Positions 59,936 through 64,000 of a stretch of 64,000 nt of DNA are shown one piece after another. The notes below the pieces were generated by a model, which was not told the DNA's origin, made no database searches, and saw only the letters and a program-made list of their open reading frames with translations. The position numbers and the translations under genes are program-made. The stretch spans positions 1-64,000 of the forward strand of contig CAZFSR010000007.1 of the NCBI GenBank assembly GCA_964521575.1, in the 5' to 3' direction. Every line of letters starts with the position of its first letter. The first letter of the stretch is position 1. This stretch comes from 79-D21 sp964521575 (GTDB lineage: Bacteria; Synergistota; Synergistia; Synergistales; 79-D21).

Positions 59936-60915
59936 AGGGATCCTTCAACCGCAGGCTTGACTACGTGAGGATTTCCATCACCGATCGCTGCAACTACCGA
60001 TGCCGGTACTGCATGCCGGAAGATGGGATCAGTTGGCTTGGGCACGACGAGATCCTGCGGTACGAGGAAATCCTGGCCCTTTGCCGGCTGCTTCACGAGA
60101 TGGGGGTCAGAAAGGTTCGCCTCACGGGGGGCGAACCCATGGTCCGAAAGGGATTGACCGACTTCCTCAGGCTCCTTGTCGGAGAAATCCCGTCCCTGCA
60201 TGTGGCTCTGACGACAAATGGGTCTTTCCTGCTCCAGTCTGCCGAAGATCTTTCGAAGATCCCGCTTTGCGGCCTTAACGTCAGCCTGGATTCGATGGAC
60301 CCTGGAAAGTTCCGATCCCTGACCCGGCTTGGCAGCCTGGAGGAAGTCCTGCAGGGGATCATCGCGTTCCGCTCCCGATCCCGAATCCCGATCAAGATCA
60401 ACACGGTGCTGATGAGGGGGTTCAACGAAGAGGAGGTCCCGGCTCTTCTCGAATTCGCGAGATCCTGCGATGCGGTACTGAGGCTGATCGAATTCATGCC
60501 CCTGGATGATTCCGTTTGGACCCGGGATCGCTTCATTTCCGCGGACGAAATCGTGGCAGGGTTGCCTGACGCGGATAAATGGATCCCGGACGTCTTCGGG
60601 AAAAAGAACCCCAATCATGGGGTCCCGCAGGGACCGGCCCGTACCCTTGTCCATACGGGGACGGGACAGCGGCTCGGGATCATCGCCGTAGTCAGCCACC
60701 ACTTTTGCGAGACCTGCAACCGATTGAGAATAACCGCTTCGGGGGAACTTCGGAGCTGTCTATTCAGTGAGAAAGGAGTTTCCTTAATGGAACCCCTTCG
60801 TCGGGGAGACCTTGAAACGGTCCGTGAACTGATTCTCGCGGAAGCGGGCAGGAAGCCGAAGTGCTGGAGGGATGCAGCAGCCTCCTCCCGGCATATGTCC
60901 CGGATAGGGGGATGA
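59923..60915 (+). CDS. moaA: GTP 3',8-cyclase MoaA
   Basis: MoaA is the radical SAM enzyme for the first step of molybdopterin synthesis. The 330-aa protein has Cys23, Cys27 and Cys30 (CNYRCRYC), the second cluster Cys263, Cys266 and Cys280, and the essential C-terminal GG (MSRIGG). GGGAGGA precedes the ATG. It overlaps the moeA fusion by 13 nt. Confidence 0.97.
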   Translation: MAGLKGSFNRRLDYVRISITDRCNYRCRYCMPEDGISWLGHDEILRYEEILALCRLLHEMGVRKVRLTGGEPMVRKGLTDFLRLLVGEIPSLHVALTTNGSFLLQSAEDLSKIPLCGLNVSLDSMDPGKFRSLTRLGSLEEVLQGIIAFRSRSRIPIKINTVLMRGFNEEEVPALLEFARSCDAVLRLIEFMPLDDSVWTRDRFISADEIVAGLPDADKWIPDVFGKKNPNHGVPQGPARTLVHTGTGQRLGIIAVVSHHFCETCNRLRITASGELRSCLFSEKGVSLMEPLRRGDLETVRELILAEAGRKPKCWRDAAASSRHMSRIGG

Positions 60916-60918
60916 AAA

Positions 60919-61410
60919 ATGGGGGAATTCACGCATCTGGACAGGGATGGGCATCCGGTTATGGTCGATGTGTCCGGAAAGCCTGAGACTGAAAGGGAAG
61001 CGATCGCGGAGGGGTGGGTTTTCCTTCCCGATAGGGTTTTTACGGCAGTGCGGGACAGCGCGGTCAGGAAGGGGGATGTCCTCCGGATTGCGGAACTGGC
61101 AGGAATCCAGGGGGCAAAGCAGACCCCTGTCCTGATCCCCCTTTGCCACGGGATCCGTCTTGACAAGGCATTCCTCCGGTGCGAACTTGTGCCGGAAAAG
61201 AACGCGGTCAGGATCGAATGCCAGGTGAAGGCCAGGGAAGTTACGGGGGTGGAAATGGAGGCCTTGACCGGAGTTTCCGTAGCCGCCCTGACCGTCTATG
61301 ACATGTGCAAGGCCCTGGATAAGGGAATAGAAATCAGGGATATCCGACTGCTTATGAAGAAGGGCGGAAAGAGCGGTGAATACCGGGCTTCCGCAGGAGG
61401 GGAAAAATGA
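60919..61410 (+). CDS. moaC: Cyclic pyranopterin monophosphate synthase MoaC
   Basis: MoaC converts the MoaA product into cyclic pyranopterin monophosphate. The 163-aa protein has MVDVSGKPETER, GAKQTPVLIPLCHGI, GVEMEALTGVSVAALTVYDM and the lysine near KALDKG. The usual PLCHP is PLCHG here. It starts 3 nt after moaA, forming a moaA-moaC pair. Confidence 0.96.
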   Translation: MGEFTHLDRDGHPVMVDVSGKPETEREAIAEGWVFLPDRVFTAVRDSAVRKGDVLRIAELAGIQGAKQTPVLIPLCHGIRLDKAFLRCELVPEKNAVRIECQVKAREVTGVEMEALTGVSVAALTVYDMCKALDKGIEIRDIRLLMKKGGKSGEYRASAGGEK

Positions 61411-62246
61411 GGGTCATTCGTCTTGTCGACGGTTCGAACCAGTATAGCCTCCCTGTTATCTACCTTCACACGGGGAGTGGCGGGGAGTGCAGGGTCAATG
61501 GAAAACCCGCGCAGATCTTTGGTTCAGGCCCCGGTCAAACCGACAACCTGCAAGAAGGGCAGTGGCAGATTGTCTTTTCCTTGGACCGCCAGATGGAAGA
61601 AGGGGCTTTCATTTCTTTCGGCAACGAAGGGCCTGTGCTGGCGATTGGAAAGCCTGTGGGGAACTCCTTCAGCCTTTTCCCGGTCAGGGGAGGGTTCCTT
61701 TCCCTGTCCCAAAAATCCTGCCTCCTGATGCCTGTCAGGGTAGGGGTCCTGACGGTCAGCGACAAGGGCAGCCGAGGGGAAAGGAAAGACACGGCGGGAC
61801 CGGCGCTGGAGGAGCTGGTGGTTCCTCTGGGGGCCACGGTTGCCAAACGGGCCATCGTTCCGGACGATCGTCCCCTGATTGCGGGGACAATCAAGGAATG
61901 GGCGGACGGGGAGCAGCTTCACCTGATCCTCGTCACCGGCGGGACGGGGCTTTCCGTGCGGGATGTGACCCCTGAAGCCCTGCTGGATGTTGGGGACAGG
62001 GTCGTTCCTGGGCTCGGCGAAGCCATGCGGAGGAAAACCGAGCCGTTGCTCGACCGTTCAATCCTTAGCCGGGGACTTGCGGTGACGAGAGGCCGCTGCC
62101 TTGTCATCGCTTTCCCGGGCAGCGAGAGGGGAGCCCAGCAATGCTACGAATCGATCGGTGGAGTCCTCCGGCATGCGCTCGATATCCTGAACGGATGGGA
62201 AGGGGAATGTTCATCGCATGGGGGGAACAGCCATCACCACGGCTAG
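61407..62246 (+). CDS. MogA/MoaB-like protein with an uncharacterised N-terminal domain
   Basis: Residues about 107-265 are a MogA/MoaB molybdopterin-adenylation domain (RVGVLTVSDKGSRGERKDTAGP, LVTGGTGLSVRDVTPEA, IAFPGSERGAQQCYESI). The first 105 residues (SNQYSLPVIYLHTGSGGECRV onward) do not match a family I recognise. A short His-rich tail ends the protein. It overlaps moaC by 4 nt and belongs to the same molybdenum cofactor run. Confidence 0.85.
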   Translation: MRVIRLVDGSNQYSLPVIYLHTGSGGECRVNGKPAQIFGSGPGQTDNLQEGQWQIVFSLDRQMEEGAFISFGNEGPVLAIGKPVGNSFSLFPVRGGFLSLSQKSCLLMPVRVGVLTVSDKGSRGERKDTAGPALEELVVPLGATVAKRAIVPDDRPLIAGTIKEWADGEQLHLILVTGGTGLSVRDVTPEALLDVGDRVVPGLGEAMRRKTEPLLDRSILSRGLAVTRGRCLVIAFPGSERGAQQCYESIGGVLRHALDILNGWEGECSSHGGNSHHHG

Positions 62247-62256
62247 GAGGGCGGAC

Positions 62257-63150
62257 ATGCCGGAAACGTTGAACTCTGGAGTGGACAAGATCGTCATCAT
62301 CACGGGCATGTCCGGAGGAGGGAAGTCCACGGCCCTGCACATCCTCGAGGACCAGGGCTTTTTTGCCATCGACAACATTCCCCCATCGCTCCTCCCCCAA
62401 CTGGTGGAGGTTCTCGGAAGGCACCGCGCAGCCGTCCTGCATGGGGTGGTTGCCGTGGTCGACATCCGGGGCGACGACCTCCTGAGGGACCTCGAGGCTG
62501 TTATGGATATCCTTAAACGACGGTTGGCGAGCGTCACTCTTCTGTTCATGGATGCTTCCGATGCGGCTTTGATCCGGCGCTTCGAAAGCACCAGAAGGCG
62601 TCATCCGCTTGGGCCTGACCTTTCCACGCAGGAAGGAATCCAAAGGGAAAGGGAAAGCCTGGCACCGCTAAAGGAAGCCGCCGATGTCGTCTTGGACACT
62701 ACGGGTCTTAACCTTTCCGAGTTGCGTGGCCGGATCCTCGAAAGCCTGGGAACTCCGCCGGGGCAGCTTACCCTCTTCCTGACTTCCTTCGGGTACAAGC
62801 ATGGCATTCCCCAGGACTGCGATTACCTCGTCGATGTCCGTTTCCTCGTCAATCCCTATTACGAGCCCAACCTGCGAGGAATGAGCGGCAGGGATCCGGA
62901 GGTGGTCGATTTTATCTTCAAGGCTTCCCCGGCTGCGAAGGAGTTCCTGAAAAGGCAGGAGGAACTCTTCGAATTCCTGCTCCCGCTTTATGAAGTGACG
63001 GGAAAGACGCAGATCCATATCGCCGTGGGATGTACAGGAGGCAGGCACCGGTCTGTTGCCGTCGCGGAGTGGTTTGCCTGCAGGCTGGGCCAATCGGGGC
63101 ATTCTTGTGTCGTGAGGCATCGCGACATCGACAAGGAGCAGGTATGGTAA
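62257..63150 (+). CDS. rapZ: RNase adapter protein RapZ
   Basis: RapZ/YvcJ is a nucleotide-binding protein that, in enterobacteria, senses glucosamine-6-phosphate and controls glmS through small RNAs. The 297-aa protein has Walker A GMSGGGKS (17-24), FLVNPYYEPNLRGMSGRDPEV and GCTGGRHRSVAVAEW. The ATG at 62257 has AGGAGGG 6 nt upstream; 62218 would overlap the previous gene. It precedes yvcK, as in most genomes. Confidence 0.96.
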   Translation: MPETLNSGVDKIVIITGMSGGGKSTALHILEDQGFFAIDNIPPSLLPQLVEVLGRHRAAVLHGVVAVVDIRGDDLLRDLEAVMDILKRRLASVTLLFMDASDAALIRRFESTRRRHPLGPDLSTQEGIQRERESLAPLKEAADVVLDTTGLNLSELRGRILESLGTPPGQLTLFLTSFGYKHGIPQDCDYLVDVRFLVNPYYEPNLRGMSGRDPEVVDFIFKASPAAKEFLKRQEELFEFLLPLYEVTGKTQIHIAVGCTGGRHRSVAVAEWFACRLGQSGHSCVVRHRDIDKEQVW

Positions 63151-64000
63151 CGATGGAATGGATCGTGCCCTTCGCGATAGGCCTTTTTCTGGGCGGAGTC
63201 GCGGTGATGGTCTGGATGGAGCGTGTCGTGCGCAAGCGCCGTGGTCTCGCTGAGATCATGACCAGCGCGATCGGTTTCCGCCTGGCTGCCGGACCGCGAA
63301 TTGTCGCTCTCGGAGGCGGCACGGGATTGTCGACTCTCCTTAGAGGCCTGAAGGGGTATACCCGGAACATCACGGCGATCGTGACGGTAACGGACGAAGG
63401 CGGAAGCTCAGGGCGCCTCAGGACGGAATGGGGGGTTCTTCCTCCCGGAGATGTCCGGAACTGCATCGTTGCGCTTGCCGAGAACGACAGCGCTTTGAAC
63501 CGTATCCTCAATTTCCGCTTTGACAAAGGCGAATTGGCAGGTCACAGCCTGGGGAACCTTGTGCTCTTGGCGGTCACGGAGCTCGCGGGGGACTTCCGCC
63601 TGGCGGTTGAAGAGATGAACAAGCTCCTGGCGATCCGCGGAAGAGTGCTTCCCGTTACGACCGAAGCGGTGACGATTGCCGGAACCGACTCAAAGGGAAA
63701 CCGTTATCGGGGCGAACTGGAAGTGGCCCGTCACGGGCGCGAGCTTAAGGAAGTCAGCATTGAGCCGCCGGATGCCAAGCCGCTTAGCGAGGTTGTCGAA
63801 GCCATTAGGGAGGCTGAAGCGATTGTACTGGGGCCAGGCAGCCTTTTCACAAGCATCCTGCCGAACCTCCTTGTCCAGGGCGTCGCGGAGGCGATACGCC
63901 AGGCCGATGCTCCAAGGATTTACGTGGCGAACGTGATGACCCAGCCGGGAGAAACGGACGGTTTTTCGGTTTATGACCATGTTCGTTGGATCAAGGAGGT
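63144..64000 (+). CDS. yvcK: YvcK/CofD-family protein with an N-terminal membrane helix (partial)
   Basis: The frame runs off the right edge (285 codons visible). The core motif ALGGGTGLSTLLRGLKG is followed by TVTDEGGSSGRLR, GDVRNCIVAL and GPGSLFTSILPNLL, all YvcK/gluconeogenesis-factor features. Before it, residues about 5-27 are a hydrophobic helix (IVPFAIGLFLGGVAVMVWM) followed by a basic patch RVVRKRR, absent from the Bacillus protein. AAGGAG lies 5 nt before the ATG at 63144, which overlaps rapZ. YvcK binds UDP-sugars and affects cell shape and wall synthesis. Confidence 0.93.
   Translation, partial: MVTMEWIVPFAIGLFLGGVAVMVWMERVVRKRRGLAEIMTSAIGFRLAAGPRIVALGGGTGLSTLLRGLKGYTRNITAIVTVTDEGGSSGRLRTEWGVLPPGDVRNCIVALAENDSALNRILNFRFDKGELAGHSLGNLVLLAVTELAGDFRLAVEEMNKLLAIRGRVLPVTTEAVTIAGTDSKGNRYRGELEVARHGRELKEVSIEPPDAKPLSEVVEAIREAEAIVLGPGSLFTSILPNLLVQGVAEAIRQADAPRIYVANVMTQPGETDGFSVYDHVRWIKE

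Noticed and set aside
1..64000. Mobile elements, phage genes, CRISPR arrays or toxin-antitoxin pairs
   Set aside because: I looked for transposase motifs, regularly spaced repeats and small paired genes and saw none; all identified genes are typical core functions.

Overview
The window reads as a contiguous chromosomal segment of a diderm, probably anaerobic bacterium, most likely a member of the Synergistota. That placement is inferred from gene content: a complete V/A-type ATPase operon with a sodium-type c-ring, a meso-diaminopimelate-type MurE, a cdaA-cdaR-glmM module, a tandem molybdenum cofactor cluster, and Firmicute-like RNA-binding regulators (HutP and TRAP/MtrB). Almost every gene lies on the + strand with tight, overlapping, translationally coupled starts, and TTG/GTG starts are frequent. 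I saw no insertion sequences, prophage, CRISPR array or other sign of recent transfer; this is core chromosome.

Layout. 1-1.9 kb: the end of a + strand gene, a bidirectional terminator, an orphan TAXI-type TRAP solute-binding protein on the - strand, then a HutP-family RNA-binding regulator. 2-9 kb: rpmE, thyX, a DUF1385 membrane protein, prfA, prmC, a thioredoxin reductase carrying a degenerate thioredoxin-like tail, a PfkB-family protein with an altered catalytic motif, a CBS-domain protein and a YwlE-like phosphatase. 9-19 kb: M48 peptidase, dnaX, dnaE, mtrB (TRAP), pyk, a CoA-type NUDIX hydrolase and nfo. 19-25.6 kb: cdaA, cdaR, glmM, galU, a glmS ribozyme and glmS, ending in a 52-bp perfect palindromic terminator; together these make c-di-AMP and the amino-sugar precursor for peptidoglycan. 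25.6-27.5 kb, - strand: an unrecognised secreted protein, a small membrane protein and a Fur-family repressor with an operator-like palindrome on its own promoter. 27.6-36.7 kb: tRNA-Gly(CCC), then the nine-gene V/A-ATPase operon (G/H-I-K-E-C-F-A-B-D), preceded by a Rex-like operator. 36.7-37.6 kb: a gamma-class carbonic anhydrase-like protein and the RNase P RNA.

37.7-54.5 kb is a complete division and cell wall (dcw) cluster: MraZ boxes, mraZ, rsmH, ftsL-like, ftsI, murE, murF, mraY, murD, ftsW, murG, murC, murB, ftsQ, ftsA, ftsZ. It lacks ddl. 54.5-64 kb continues with a radical SAM protein, a SPOR-domain protein, molybdenum cofactor genes (moeA, a moeA-PBP fusion, moaA, moaC, a mogA-like fusion), rapZ and the start of a yvcK that has an extra N-terminal membrane helix.

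The most interesting observations are: two ligand-responsive RNA-binding regulators (HutP and TRAP) without their classical targets nearby; the glmS ribozyme placed 7 nt after the galU stop; the Rex-like box over the -35 of a predicted Na+ V-ATPase; an FtsI whose membrane helix is encoded upstream of its first usable start codon; a membrane-anchored YvcK; and several enzymes with substituted catalytic residues (PfkB Asp to Glu, MurB Ser to Cys, a thioredoxin domain without CxxC). I did not find a clearly new multi-gene system.
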